Of a stretch of DNA of 64,000 nt, positions 35,515-45,235 are shown piece by piece. The stretch is from assembly GCA_937877455.1 (NCBI GenBank), contig CALFIU010000134.1:8209-72208 (forward strand), given 5' to 3'. The position numbers were made by a program, and so were the translations under genes. Source of the DNA: an uncultured Bacteroidales bacterium (lineage in GTDB: Bacteria > Bacteroidota > Bacteroidia > Bacteroidales > UBA3824). Every line of letters begins with the position of its first letter. Positions within the stretch are counted from its first letter, which is position 1. The notes under the pieces were generated by a model that saw nothing but the letters and a program-made list of their open reading frames with translations, ran no database searches and was not told the origin of the DNA.

Positions 35515-37767
35515 ATGAACATATTTACAAAACAGATAACTCTGCAAGACGGCAGAATAATAACCATAGAAACTGGCAAGTTGGCAAAGCAAGCCGATGG
35601 TTCTGTGGTTTTAAGATGCGGCAACACCATGTTGTTGGCAACGGTATGCTCGTCGAAAGATTCTCAACCAGAGTCGGATTTTATGCCGCTTACTGTTGAG
35701 TACCAAGAAAAATATTACAGCGCAGGACGTGTACCTGGCGGATTTCTTAAACGTGAAGGAAAACCGTCTGAACATGAGATACTTACAGCAAGACTTATAG
35801 ACCGCGCTTTAAGACCTTTGTTCCCAAAAGATTATCACAACGAAACATTTGTTAATGTATTTTTGATTTCGGCCGACAACACCGAAATGCCTGATTCTTA
35901 TGCAGGTTTGGCAGCCTCGGCAGCTATTGCTGTTAGCGATGTGCCTTTTCTTGAGCCAATCGCCGAATGTCGTGTGGCAAGGATTGATGGTAAATTTGTG
36001 ATTAATCCTACATTTGAGCAAAACAAAAAAGCTGACATCGAAATTATGGTGGGTGCTACACAAGAAAACATTATGATGGTGGAAGGTGAGATGAACGAAG
36101 TGTCGGAACAAGAAATGCTTGACGCTATAAAGTTTGCCCACGATGCCATTAAACCAATGTGTGCATTGCAAGTGGAGTTGGCTAAAGAAATGAACGTTAC
36201 CAAACGTGAGTATGAACCTGAAATATCTGATGCTGAACTAAAAGCTAAGATTGACAGTGAGTTGTATCAAAAAATTTACGATACAGCCAAACTTGCTTTG
36301 GCAAAACATGAGAGAGCAGACGCTTTTGATAAAATTGAACAAGATTTTATCGAAAGTCTTGGTTTAACAGAAGAAGAACTTGAAGAAAAACAAATACTTA
36401 TAGATCGTTATTTTAACGATAGTTTACGTACTGCTGTACGCCGTTTGATACTTGATGAGGGTAAACGCCTTGACGGACGTAAAACTAATGAAATTCGTCC
36501 TATTTGGTGTGAGGTTGATTATCTACCAGCAGTGCATGGCTCGGCAATATTTACGCGTGGAGAAACTCAGTCGCTTTCTTCTGTAACATTGGGTACAAAA
36601 CTCGATGAACAGATAATTGATGATGTTCTTGATCAGAGCCGTAAGTCGTTTTTATTACATTATAATTTCCCGCCTTTTGCAACAGGTGAGGCACGTGCAA
36701 GTAGAGGTGTTTCGCGTCGTGAAATTGGTCATGGAAATCTTGCTCATCGTGCGTTGATGAAAGTAATGCCGCCCGAAACCGAAAATCCATATACTGTTAG
36801 AGTTGTGAGCGACATATTGGAATCTAATGGGTCTTCGTCAATGGCCACGGTGTGTGGTGGTTGCCTTGCGTTGATGGATGCTGGTGTAAAGATAAAGAAA
36901 CCTGTATCTGGTATTGCAATGGGCTTGATAACTGATACTGAATCTGATAAATTTGCTGTTCTTTCTGATATTCTTGGCGATGAGGATCACCTTGGTGATA
37001 TGGACTTTAAGGTGGCTGGTACTCCTGATGGTATAACTGCTTGCCAGATGGATATAAAGGTCGACGGTTTGAGTTATGATATACTTTCTAAGGCACTTAA
37101 ACAAGCCAATGAAGGACGAGCTCATATTTTGGGTATAATGCTTCAGACTATTGACAAACCACGTGAGGATTATAAACCTTTTGTTCCAAGGATTGAGAAA
37201 TTTACAATTGGAAAAGATTATATCGGTGCTGTTATAGGACCTGGCGGAAAAAATATTCAGGAAATTCAGGCTGCTACCAATTCTGTTATCGTTATTGATG
37301 AAGTGGATGGTTGCGGAGTGGTTAGCGTTTCGGCATCTAATAGCGAAGATATGAAGGCTGCCATTGCAAAAATAAAATCTATTGTAACAGAGCCAGAAGT
37401 TGGTGAGGTTTACAAAGGTGTGGTTAAATCGGTGGTTGAATTTGGCGCATTCTTAGAAATTCTTCCTGGAAAAGAAGGTTTGCTTCACGTTTCGGAAATA
37501 GATTGGAAACGTATTGAAAATGTTTCTGATGTATTGAAAGAAGGTGATGAAGTGGAGGTTAAATGTCTTGATATTGACAAAAAAACTGGAAAGTTGAAAC
37601 TTTCGCGTCGAGTACTTCTTCCAAAACCAGAAGGTTATGTAGAACCTCAGCCACGAAGCAATACACGTTCAAATAATAATCGTAGCAACAACGATCGTAA
37701 CAATGGCGAGCGTCGCAACAATAACGAGCGTCGCAACAATAATAACAATGACAGAAGAAGAAACTAA
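35515..37767 (+). CDS. pnp: Polyribonucleotide nucleotidyltransferase (PNPase)
   Basis: 750 residues. Two RNase PH domains flank an all-helical linker (N-terminal core RVPGGFLKREGKPSEHEILTARLIDRALRPLFP; C-terminal core with ATGEARASRGVSRREIGHG and GIAMGLI, catalytic DILGDEDHLGDMDFKVAGT). A KH domain (IGKDYIGAVIGPGGKNIQEIQ) and an S1 domain (GVVKSVVEFGAFLEILPGKEGLLHVSEI) follow. It degrades RNA 3' to 5' with phosphate. After the S1 domain it carries an Asn/Arg-rich low-complexity tail of ~35 residues that could add RNA binding. A bidirectional terminator follows. Confidence 0.96.
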   Translation: MNIFTKQITLQDGRIITIETGKLAKQADGSVVLRCGNTMLLATVCSSKDSQPESDFMPLTVEYQEKYYSAGRVPGGFLKREGKPSEHEILTARLIDRALRPLFPKDYHNETFVNVFLISADNTEMPDSYAGLAASAAIAVSDVPFLEPIAECRVARIDGKFVINPTFEQNKKADIEIMVGATQENIMMVEGEMNEVSEQEMLDAIKFAHDAIKPMCALQVELAKEMNVTKREYEPEISDAELKAKIDSELYQKIYDTAKLALAKHERADAFDKIEQDFIESLGLTEEELEEKQILIDRYFNDSLRTAVRRLILDEGKRLDGRKTNEIRPIWCEVDYLPAVHGSAIFTRGETQSLSSVTLGTKLDEQIIDDVLDQSRKSFLLHYNFPPFATGEARASRGVSRREIGHGNLAHRALMKVMPPETENPYTVRVVSDILESNGSSSMATVCGGCLALMDAGVKIKKPVSGIAMGLITDTESDKFAVLSDILGDEDHLGDMDFKVAGTPDGITACQMDIKVDGLSYDILSKALKQANEGRAHILGIMLQTIDKPREDYKPFVPRIEKFTIGKDYIGAVIGPGGKNIQEIQAATNSVIVIDEVDGCGVVSVSASNSEDMKAAIAKIKSIVTEPEVGEVYKGVVKSVVEFGAFLEILPGKEGLLHVSEIDWKRIENVSDVLKEGDEVEVKCLDIDKKTGKLKLSRRVLLPKPEGYVEPQPRSNTRSNNNRSNNDRNNGERRNNNERRNNNNNDRRRN
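37652..37764 (+). repeat. Low-complexity Asn/Arg-coding repeat at the 3' end of pnp
   Basis: Imperfect repeats of cgtcgcaacaataac-like units encode RSNNNR, RNNGERRNN and ERRNNNNND segments. They lie after the S1 domain and before the stop, so they lengthen only the disordered tail. Confidence 0.75.
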
Positions 37768-37797
37768 CTTTTGAATGTTAGAAATATCAAATAAATA

Positions 37798-37830
37798 AAA
37801 AAATCCGCTTGTAACGCAGGCGGATTTTTT
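37798..37830. terminator. Bidirectional terminator between pnp and the M64 peptidase gene
   Basis: AAAAAATCCGCTTG pairs with CAGGCGGATTTTTT (stem core CCGC 37805-37808 and GCGG 37820-37823). A-run and T-run flanks serve both convergent genes. Confidence 0.85.
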
Positions 37831-37846
37831 ATTGTTTATATTTTAA

Positions 37847-39118
37847 CTATTGGCTTAGTAGATTGATTGTTTCTAATATAGTTTTAAAACATACTTTGCA
37901 ATATTCCTTGGTTTCTAAATCGTGCATTATGCAGTTTTTTTGTGGGCGAAATACTCCATCTTTAGCATAGCCGCCGCCTACAAATGCTCCTAATGTTTGG
38001 GGTGTTCCAAAATTAATTGGCGTTGGTATAGGTGTATTTTTGTCTATTAAATTTGCCCATTTTGAATGAAAGTTGGTTAATGTTGTAAGGTTTGGTGATA
38101 TGGGTTCGATTTTTTGTTGTTGAAAATCTTGATAGGTTACATCGCCTTCGTATTCGTCGCCAAGTCCAGCAAAAGCGTGTCCAAATTCGTGTATCAAAAT
38201 GTCGGGCGAGTATTTGTTTGCAGCAGCAAATGCACTATAAAAGTTGTAAATGCCACCGCCTCCGTATTTTTTTGTGTTGCAAAGTATTATTATTTGGTCG
38301 TATGGAACTAACGATGCTAAGTCGCACACTGCCCAATAGTTTTCGGTGGCAAGGTATCTTTCCATATCAAAGGTGGAAAAAGAAAAATCTAATAGCGTGT
38401 TTTTCCATACTCCGATACATGGTTGGTCGCAGCCGCTTTCGTTTGATGGAGCAAGTATGGCAGAAACATTGAATTTTGATTTGTTGCTTTTGTATGGCTC
38501 TACGCTAAAAAGTTTGTTTGTAAATGATTTTACTGTATTTAAAAATGTTGATAGTTGGTCTTGTGTGTAACCTTCGGGGAGAAAAACTATGTCAATTTTT
38601 TGCTTTGGGTTACCGTTTGTTATTATTTTTTCAATATTGTAAGATGTGGGATTGTCAATGTTTGTGAAGTAGCTTTGTGGGTCGAATATTATTTTTAATT
38701 TTTGAACAAATTGTAGGTTTTTATTGCGTTTGCTTATTGTTATTGTTGCTTTTTGTTTTGGCGTTGGCATTATTGCACATTCGCGATAGGCATGTTTTTC
38801 TACTGCGGCTTGTGGTGTGGTTTGCCATTCATGAAATAAGGTTTTGTATTGATGACAATATATTTTTTTACCATCTTTTTGACAATATACTTCCAATAGG
38901 TATTCACCATAGTTTTGGGTAGTGTCGAGTTTATTTGTACGACCACCCCATTGTCCTTGTTGTTTAAAACTATTGAAAAAAATCTCGCAACTATCTTTGT
39001 TTCCTGCTATTATGTAGTTTAATCTTAGTGTATTATCTGTAAAATAGTCTTCGAATTTTATTTGTGCTGTTGCACTTGTTATTGTTGTAATAATAAGCAA
39101 TGTTAATATGGCTTTCAT
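37847..39118 (-). CDS. Secreted M64-family zinc peptidase
   Basis: 423 residues. The signal peptide ends near TSATAQ. Residues ~20-150 form a beta-rich N-terminal domain. The peptidase domain starts at KIDIVFLPEGYTQDQL, and the zinc motif HEFGHAFAGLGDEY lies near residue 312, as in IgA-peptidase-like M64 enzymes. ENYWAVC and QIIILCNTKKYGGGGIYNFYSAF are also family-like. Near the C-terminus PQKNCIMHDLETKEYCKVC gives a Cys-rich metal or disulfide site. It probably acts in the periplasm or outside on protein substrates. It begins 2 bases after the ABC transporter stop, so the two are co-transcribed, and a shared function is possible. Confidence 0.88.
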   Translation of the reverse strand: MKAILTLLIITTITSATAQIKFEDYFTDNTLRLNYIIAGNKDSCEIFFNSFKQQGQWGGRTNKLDTTQNYGEYLLEVYCQKDGKKIYCHQYKTLFHEWQTTPQAAVEKHAYRECAIMPTPKQKATITISKRNKNLQFVQKLKIIFDPQSYFTNIDNPTSYNIEKIITNGNPKQKIDIVFLPEGYTQDQLSTFLNTVKSFTNKLFSVEPYKSNKSKFNVSAILAPSNESGCDQPCIGVWKNTLLDFSFSTFDMERYLATENYWAVCDLASLVPYDQIIILCNTKKYGGGGIYNFYSAFAAANKYSPDILIHEFGHAFAGLGDEYEGDVTYQDFQQQKIEPISPNLTTLTNFHSKWANLIDKNTPIPTPINFGTPQTLGAFVGGGYAKDGVFRPQKNCIMHDLETKEYCKVCFKTILETINLLSQ

Positions 39119-39120
39119 AG

Positions 39121-42100
39121 TTAAAAAATTTGTCTATTTTTTTTATGCCTATGTTTGGTACTTGTCAATTTTCGTCCTGCGCCATTGTTTATTAATAGTG
39201 TCAAATACATAAGGAAACTTAGCAACCATAATATTGTCATGTTGAATTGATATGTAGGAAACCTATGGTTGTGTATTATTTTTACTGGTGCGTAAAAATG
39301 TGCTCGTCCGATGTCCGATACTGGTTCCATAAATATTGGGTCTTTCTTTTGTATTAAACGGTTGTTTGGTGCATGATATATTTTTTTTAATGCACGTTTG
39401 TTGAGTACTATTTCTGCGAGTTTGTCGTTGTAATAGTCTTGTTGAAATTCGTATAGTCCATCTTTGCCAAGCGAATCTTCGAGGTGTTTTAGAAGTTGTT
39501 CTCGCATCATATTTATTTCGTTGGCTGCTTCGGAATAGTATTCTTTTTGCGCGCGTAAAAAAAGTTGCAAAAAATTACCTATTGTATCGTTAAATTTTTC
39601 TGGTATAAAATCTTCTGTGTGTTCAAAATGTATGTCTGGGTTGCGGTAGTTGATGTATTCAGTTTCGTTTTTTAATAATTTTAGATTTTCAACGTATTCT
39701 TGATAACTATCAGGTTGTTTTTTTAGTTTTATGCATTTGGAAGTAATGTTGTCGAGTTCCGACATTAGATATGTTGATAGGTATATGTCGCGACTTTTTT
39801 CCATATCAAGGTAGAAAAACTCGCGTTCATATTTGTTATTGGCAAACTGATCAACGGCCAATGCTTCGTAACTCCAACGTGATACCATAAGGTCGCCGAT
39901 AAATGGTACATTGATTTTGTCGCTAACGCTTTTGTGTAGATCGTCGAAGTCTATCATTGCACCACCCAAAAGTAATTGTGGTACAAGAATAAATGGTATA
40001 AGTATGTATATTGATATTACGCTGTTGAGCAATGCTGATATATTTAGACCTATCATATTGGCAGTGCAAGCTGTTGTAAACATTACAAACCAATAACTTG
40101 TGGTCATACCTTTGATTTCGAGTATTCTGTTGGCTACTATTATAAAACTTATTGTCTGTATTGCAGAAATAAGAAACATTGTAAGTACTTTGCCGTTAAT
40201 ATAACTTAGCCAATTTAGATTGAGTAGTTTTTCTCGTTCGAGAATTTTTCTATCTCGTATTATTTCTTCTGCCGATGATGTTAGACCTGTGAATAGTGCC
40301 ACCACCACTATCATGAATAAAAATACTGGTAGGTTTTTGTTGTCGGCAAAAATGTATTGACCTTCGTCGTTGATGTATTTTGTAAAAAAACCGAGTATAA
40401 ATGCAAGTAGTGGCGATTCTATAAATGTTATGGCAAGGTATTGTTTGTTAGTGAGTTTGGCTAATACGTTGCGTTTTAAAAATACTTTAAATTGTCGTGG
40501 TAATCCTGCAATTTTGTATTTTACCTTTGGTAATGGTGTTTTTTCTTGTTTTTGGGATTCGGTGTAATTTTGTGTAAAGTTTTTTTTGTATAATTCATAC
40601 CATTGTTCGGGGGTAACTTTTCTTGTTTCGGTAAAGTCTCCATGTTCGTTAACAATTTTGGCTTCTATTATTTGCAACATTTGGTCGGGGTTGACGTTTC
40701 CACATTCGGGACATTCGTTTTGTCCTGCATCGGCGTAGTCAATCATTAGCTTAAAGTAACTTACAGCTTCTATTGGATTGCCGTTGTAGATAACATATCC
40801 ACCTTTGTCCATTACCCAAAGTTTGTCAAAAAGTTTAAATATATCTGACGATGGTTGGTGTATGTTTACTATTATAATTTTTCCGTTAATTGCTTGTTGT
40901 TTAAGTAGTTGCATAACGGTTTCGCTATCTGTACTTGATAGACCTGATGTTGGTTCGTCAACAAACAATACTGCTGGCTCGCGGATAAGTTCAAGTGCTA
41001 TGTTGAGTCGTTTTCGTTGTCCGCCAGAGATTACGGTGTTGATACTATTGCCAACTCGCAAGTTTTTTATGTCGGAGAGACCAAGGTCTGCTAAAAGTTT
41101 GTCAACTTGTTTTTCTACCTCGTCATATTTTAGGTTGCCAAGGCATAGGCACGCGTTGTAATACAAGTTTTGAAACACAGTGAGTTCTTCTATTAGAAGG
41201 TCGTCTTGTGGAACTAATCCTACTATGCCTTCGGGGAGTTTTTGTCCACTTTTTATTTCGTGTCCGTTGATAAAAATGTGGCCAGTGTTCATCTTGTATT
41301 TGCCAGTTAAAACGTTGAGCAATGTAGATTTTCCAGTGCCACTGCCACCCATTATTCCAACCATTGTGCCAGATTCTACCGAAAAACTGAATGGTTTGAG
41401 TCCGTTGGTGGAGTTCTTATAGTTGTATGATATATTTTGACCAGAAAATGTTGTTTTTTCGCTTATGTTGTTGCTAAAAAACATATTGGCAACGGCATTT
41501 TGGTATATTGTGTTTATTCTTGCTCCGCGTATTATTGCACCGTTGTTCATCATAATGGTTTGGGCAGGAGTAATGGTTCTGCCGTTGAGTGTTAAATCTC
41601 TAAAACCACTATATATAAAGAAAAATGTGTTGATACTGTGTACATAAAGTACTCGTATATGTCCTTCCATACCGTGGTCGTAGATATGTTTTACAGAGCA
41701 GTCTTGGTTTGAGTCTATGTAGAGAAAATTATTTTTGTCAGCGGCCGATTCTATATCGTTTTTTATAAAAGCAATTATGTTGGTGTATTCGGTTTTGCTT
41801 ATATTGAAACTTTCGCCTACGGTGTGGATGTATTCTTGCTCTACTTGAGACATGTGCCCATCAATAAGGGTGTATTCTATCAGTTGTATAAGTACAATAA
41901 ACTTTTCTTTGAGATGAAGTTCTTCGTTTATACGGTTGCATATTTTTAATATTTTTACGCTTGACGACGAAAGCCGTTTAAGTTCGTCGCTCTTGGTATT
42001 GTCAACAAGGTATTCGTCAAGGTATTTGTCGAATATTTTAAGGTATTTTTGGGCTAAGTTGATGCTTAGTTTGCCACGCAAATATGCTTCTACTACCAGT

Positions 42101-42183
42101 CGCGATTGTTCCTTAACACCATCTTTACGGTCGGTAACCAACGCAAACAACTGCATCAATATTTCAAAAATTTTTTCGTTCAC
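39121..42183 (-). CDS. ABCG-like ABC transporter (ATPase-permease half transporter) with N-terminal helical domain
   Basis: 1020 residues. Residues ~1-160 form a helical, TerB-like domain (FIVLIQLIEYTLIDGHMSQVEQEYI). Residues ~255-490 are the ATPase: Walker A GGSGTGKST near 283-292, signature VISGGQRKR and Walker B VLFVDEPTSGLSSTDS, then the H-loop IHQPSSD. A Cys-rich linker (CPECGNVNPD) precedes ~6 membrane segments between ~590 and 780. A large charged insert lies between the fifth and last membrane segments. The order ATPase-then-membrane is that of ABCG transporters. Substrate is unknown. It has a consensus promoter (42201-42231) and is followed by the M64 peptidase gene. Confidence 0.88.
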   Translation of the reverse strand: MNEKIFEILMQLFALVTDRKDGVKEQSRLVVEAYLRGKLSINLAQKYLKIFDKYLDEYLVDNTKSDELKRLSSSSVKILKICNRINEELHLKEKFIVLIQLIEYTLIDGHMSQVEQEYIHTVGESFNISKTEYTNIIAFIKNDIESAADKNNFLYIDSNQDCSVKHIYDHGMEGHIRVLYVHSINTFFFIYSGFRDLTLNGRTITPAQTIMMNNGAIIRGARINTIYQNAVANMFFSNNISEKTTFSGQNISYNYKNSTNGLKPFSFSVESGTMVGIMGGSGTGKSTLLNVLTGKYKMNTGHIFINGHEIKSGQKLPEGIVGLVPQDDLLIEELTVFQNLYYNACLCLGNLKYDEVEKQVDKLLADLGLSDIKNLRVGNSINTVISGGQRKRLNIALELIREPAVLFVDEPTSGLSSTDSETVMQLLKQQAINGKIIIVNIHQPSSDIFKLFDKLWVMDKGGYVIYNGNPIEAVSYFKLMIDYADAGQNECPECGNVNPDQMLQIIEAKIVNEHGDFTETRKVTPEQWYELYKKNFTQNYTESQKQEKTPLPKVKYKIAGLPRQFKVFLKRNVLAKLTNKQYLAITFIESPLLAFILGFFTKYINDEGQYIFADNKNLPVFLFMIVVVALFTGLTSSAEEIIRDRKILEREKLLNLNWLSYINGKVLTMFLISAIQTISFIIVANRILEIKGMTTSYWFVMFTTACTANMIGLNISALLNSVISIYILIPFILVPQLLLGGAMIDFDDLHKSVSDKINVPFIGDLMVSRWSYEALAVDQFANNKYEREFFYLDMEKSRDIYLSTYLMSELDNITSKCIKLKKQPDSYQEYVENLKLLKNETEYINYRNPDIHFEHTEDFIPEKFNDTIGNFLQLFLRAQKEYYSEAANEINMMREQLLKHLEDSLGKDGLYEFQQDYYNDKLAEIVLNKRALKKIYHAPNNRLIQKKDPIFMEPVSDIGRAHFYAPVKIIHNHRFPTYQFNMTILWLLSFLMYLTLLINNGAGRKLTSTKHRHKKNRQIF

Positions 42184-42200
42184 AATTTATAATTTGGCAT

Positions 42201-42231
42201 CAAAGGTATTGTTTTTATTGTTTTATACAAA
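42201..42231 (-). promoter_or_regulatory. Bacteroidota-type promoter for the ABC transporter-M64 operon
   Basis: On plus, CAAAGGTA (42201-42208) and CAAA (42228-42231), spacing 19, read on minus as TTTG-N19-TACCTTTG, a full consensus match 18 bases before the ATG at 42183. Confidence 0.75.
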
Positions 42232-42309
42232 TATTTTGCCGATGCTTAAAATTATTTATTTAAAGTTGGTTGTTTTTTGGGGAGAATTTTTAATGCAACG
42301 ATTTTATTT

Positions 42310-43587
42310 TTAGTTTTCAATTTCTCCAATATTGCTTGTGCCTACGCTGTCTATGCTGCCAAGGTGTCGTTCTATGGCACGTGTACGCACTCCTGCTTGG
42401 TCTATAACGTTGGTGGCTTCTATTAGTTTTTTCTTGGTTTTGTCGAGTATATCTCCAAATTTTGAAAAATCTGTTTTAACAGTAGAAAGCAATTGCCATA
42501 CCTCGCCAGAGCGTTTTTCTATTGCAAGTGTTCTAAAACCCATTTGAAGACTTGATAAAAATGCTGCAAGGTTTGCTGGGCCTGCAACTGTTATTTTATA
42601 TTCGCGTCGTAGAGTTTCAAAAAGCCCTGTTCGCCTTAAAATTTCGGCATATAGACCTTCTGTTGGCACAAACATAATTGCAAAATCGGTGGTGTAGGGG
42701 GGAAGTATGTATTTTTGTTTTATGTCTTCGGCATTTTTTTTTACTACAATTTCAAAATTTCTGCCTTCTTCTTCTATATTTTGTCCTGTGTCATAGGCGT
42801 TGAGTAGCCGTTGATAGCTTTCTGTGGGGAATTTGCTGTCAATTGGTAGAAGTAAACTTCCGTTCTTGGGCGTTTGTCCAGGAAGTTTTATTGCATATTC
42901 AACCCGTTCGGATGTCATTTTGTTTATTTGCGCATTAACGATGTATTGTTCTGGCGATAATATTTGGGAGAGAATATTGCCAAGTTGAATTTCGCCAAGA
43001 TTGCCACGGGTTTTTACGTTGGTAAGTACTTTTTTAAGGTCGCCAACGCCAGATGCCAACGACTGCATTTCGCCAAGTCCCTTGTGTACGAGTTCGAGCC
43101 GTTCACTTATTAACTTGAATGATTTGTCGAATCGTTCCTCGAGTGTGGATTTTAATTTGTCGTCAACAATGGTACGGATTTCGTCAAGTTTTTCAACGTT
43201 TTCTTTTCTAAGTTGGTTTAACGTTGTTTCCATAATTTGGCGGTTTTGAGCCTGCTGTTCAGAAAAAAGTTTGGCAAGGTCTTTTAGACGAGAAGAAAAA
43301 ATGTCGAGTTGTGTGCGTTGTGAAGCCGCCAACCTATCCATTGATTTTGATAGGTTTTCGCCCATGTAATTGATGTTGACAAAGATTTCTTGACGATTTT
43401 CGCGTTCTGAAATGCGATTTTCGTTACGCATTTGCTTGAGTTCTGATTGTAATATCTCCTCAATGCGTTGCATATCTTCTTGTATTTGAGATATTTTGTC
43501 ATCATTGCTTTTGTTTTTGTTTAAAAAAAGCAATGCTATATTGAGTGCAGATAATATTAGTACGGCTATTAAAAGTGCTATTTCCAT
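42310..43587 (-). CDS. rmuC: DNA recombination protein RmuC
   Basis: 425 residues from the ATG at 43587, giving MEIALLIAVLILSALNIALLFLNK as an N-terminal membrane anchor; a start at 43623 would add 12 residues of no clear character. Residues ~35-180 are a long coiled coil. The nuclease-like core (~185-400) shows the family run NVKTRGNLGEIQLGNILSQILSPEQY, PIDSKFPTESYQRLL and FVPTEGLYAEIL. RmuC limits inversions at short repeats. It is divergent from the biosynthetic cluster and has its own promoter. Confidence 0.93.
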   Translation of the reverse strand: MEIALLIAVLILSALNIALLFLNKNKSNDDKISQIQEDMQRIEEILQSELKQMRNENRISERENRQEIFVNINYMGENLSKSMDRLAASQRTQLDIFSSRLKDLAKLFSEQQAQNRQIMETTLNQLRKENVEKLDEIRTIVDDKLKSTLEERFDKSFKLISERLELVHKGLGEMQSLASGVGDLKKVLTNVKTRGNLGEIQLGNILSQILSPEQYIVNAQINKMTSERVEYAIKLPGQTPKNGSLLLPIDSKFPTESYQRLLNAYDTGQNIEEEGRNFEIVVKKNAEDIKQKYILPPYTTDFAIMFVPTEGLYAEILRRTGLFETLRREYKITVAGPANLAAFLSSLQMGFRTLAIEKRSGEVWQLLSTVKTDFSKFGDILDKTKKKLIEATNVIDQAGVRTRAIERHLGSIDSVGTSNIGEIEN

Positions 43588-43647
43588 TTTCTTTGTGTAA
43601 ACATTTAGATTTTGTGTTGCCAAAACCGTTTTTTCGTTATCTATTTA

Positions 43648-43679
43648 CAAAAATATTCAAACTATAATTAACATGCAAA
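43648..43679 (-). promoter_or_regulatory. Bacteroidota-type promoter for rmuC
   Basis: On plus, CAAAAATA (43648-43655) and CAAA (43676-43679), spacing 20, read on minus as TTTG-N20-TATTTTTG. It lies back-to-back with the -7 box of the biosynthetic operon. Confidence 0.65.
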
Positions 43680-43722
43680 TATTTTTATTTTGCTAAATGT
43701 GATGTTGAGCAAAATAAATTTT

Positions 43723-43730
43723 TAATTTTG
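43723..43730 (+). promoter_or_regulatory. -7 promoter box for the biosynthetic plus-strand operon
   Basis: TAATTTTG matches TAnnTTTG, 35 bases before the first ACP start. A -33 TTTG at normal spacing was not found. Confidence 0.5.
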
Positions 43731-43765
43731 CGCATTGTTTATTTTAATCTTAAAGACTAAAACTA

Positions 43766-44023
43766 ATGGACGAATTGATACAGCAATTAAAACAAGAAAT
43801 AATAGAAACACTTAATCTCAACGATTTGCAGCCATCAGACATCAACGAAAACGATCCTCTTTTTGGCGATGGACTTGGGCTTGATAGTATTGATGCTTTA
43901 GAATTAATTGTTTTGATGGAAAAAAACTACGGCATTAAATTAAAGGATGCATCTGAAGCAAAAAATGTATTTGGTTCTATTAAAATTATGGCCAATTTTA
44001 TAGCTGAAAATCGTACAAAATAG
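43766..44023 (+). CDS. Acyl carrier protein 1 of the aryl-polyene-like cluster
   Basis: 85 residues with the phosphopantetheine site Ser41 in LGLDSIDALELIVLME and the four-helix ACP pattern. It carries the growing acyl chain. It is the first gene of a plus-strand operon whose members are separated by 2 to 23 bases or overlap, and the next gene is a ketosynthase. It differs from the second ACP in the facing arm, so the two may carry starter and extender or serve different synthases. Confidence 0.93.
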   Translation: MDELIQQLKQEIIETLNLNDLQPSDINENDPLFGDGLGLDSIDALELIVLMEKNYGIKLKDASEAKNVFGSIKIMANFIAENRTK

Positions 44024-44041
44024 CATTTTGAGCGTAGAAAT

Positions 44042-45226
44042 ATGCAAGTTTGGGCCACAGGAGTAGGAATAATTTCGTCCATAGGAGGCGATTGTAAGGC
44101 TACGTTGGAATCTTTAAAACATTCTCGTTCGGGCATAGGTAAAATTAAGCATCTTAAAACAATGCACAATTTGCCCGTTGGGGAGATTGATATGGATTAC
44201 GACGAGTTGTTGCGTTGTGCTGGGTTACCTCAAAACACTATTTCAGTTCGTACTCCACTAATTGGTCTTATTGCTGCTCGTCAGGCAGTTGCGCAAGCAG
44301 ATATAGTAGATTGTAAAAAATATAAAATTGCTTTTGTATCGGGTACTACTGTTGGTGGTATGGATAGAATGGAGCAGTTTTACGACCATTTTTTAAACGA
44401 TAATACAAAAAATAGTTATCTCTATCCACACGACATTGGCGATAGTTCTGATTTTATAGCGTCAAACATAGGTATTTTTAGTTTTGTAACAAGTATTTCC
44501 ACCGCTTGTTCATCGGCAGCCAACGCTATTATATTTGGCGCGGAACTTATAAAACATGGAAAGGCTGATATTGCAGTGTGTGGTGGGTGCGAAAGTTTGT
44601 CGTTATATCATATTAATGGATTCAATAGTTTAAAAATCCTTGATAGCAATCCTTGTCGGCCGTTTGATATTTCTCGTGCTGGGCTAAATCTTGGTGAAGG
44701 TGCAGGATATGTGGTGTTAGAAAATAGCGATGTAGCCATAGCAAGGGGCGCAGAGCCGCTATGCAGATTGAGCGGTTATGGAAACGCTTGTGATGCCTAT
44801 CATCAAACGGCGACATCTGAAAATGCTCAAGGTCCTTATCTTGCTATGTCTAAAGCACTAAAATTGGCACATTTGAAACATTCTGAAATTAGTTGTGTTA
44901 ATGCTCACGGAACTGGCACGGGTAACAACGACCTTACTGAGTGTGTTGCTTTAAAACGTATTTTTGGAAACGATGTTCCTCCATTTTCTTCTACCAAAGC
45001 ATTTACAGGTCATGCAACAAGTGCGGCGGGTGGCATCGAAGCTGTTATTTCTATTTTGTGTTTACAAAACAATTTCTTGCCTGCTAATTTGCGTTTCAAA
45101 AGTATTGATTCTGCGTTGGGTCTTATGCCTGCCATTGAACCAATGGATATTTATTGCGAAAACATAATGACCAATAGTTTTGGATTTGGTGGTAATGATA
45201 CTTCGCTTATTTTTTCTAAAATTTAG
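44042..45226 (+). CDS. Beta-ketoacyl-ACP synthase (active-site complete)
   Basis: 394 residues with the thiolase-fold condensing enzyme triad: C156 in STACSSAAN, H289 in NAHGTGTGNND and H324 in FTGHATSAAGG. It condenses an acyl chain with malonyl-ACP. Together with the neighbouring ketosynthase-like gene it may form a KS/chain-length-factor pair, as in aryl-polyene and type II polyketide systems. It starts 18 bases after the ACP gene and ends directly at the next frame. Confidence 0.92.
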   Translation: MQVWATGVGIISSIGGDCKATLESLKHSRSGIGKIKHLKTMHNLPVGEIDMDYDELLRCAGLPQNTISVRTPLIGLIAARQAVAQADIVDCKKYKIAFVSGTTVGGMDRMEQFYDHFLNDNTKNSYLYPHDIGDSSDFIASNIGIFSFVTSISTACSSAANAIIFGAELIKHGKADIAVCGGCESLSLYHINGFNSLKILDSNPCRPFDISRAGLNLGEGAGYVVLENSDVAIARGAEPLCRLSGYGNACDAYHQTATSENAQGPYLAMSKALKLAHLKHSEISCVNAHGTGTGNNDLTECVALKRIFGNDVPPFSSTKAFTGHATSAAGGIEAVISILCLQNNFLPANLRFKSIDSALGLMPAIEPMDIYCENIMTNSFGFGGNDTSLIFSKI

Positions 45227-45235
45227 TTGTTGCAA

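Noticed and set aside
35238..35515. Two minus-strand frames over the rpsO end and the rpsO-pnp gap
   Set aside because: They cross the rpsO terminator and rpsO coding sequence and have no recognisable domain.
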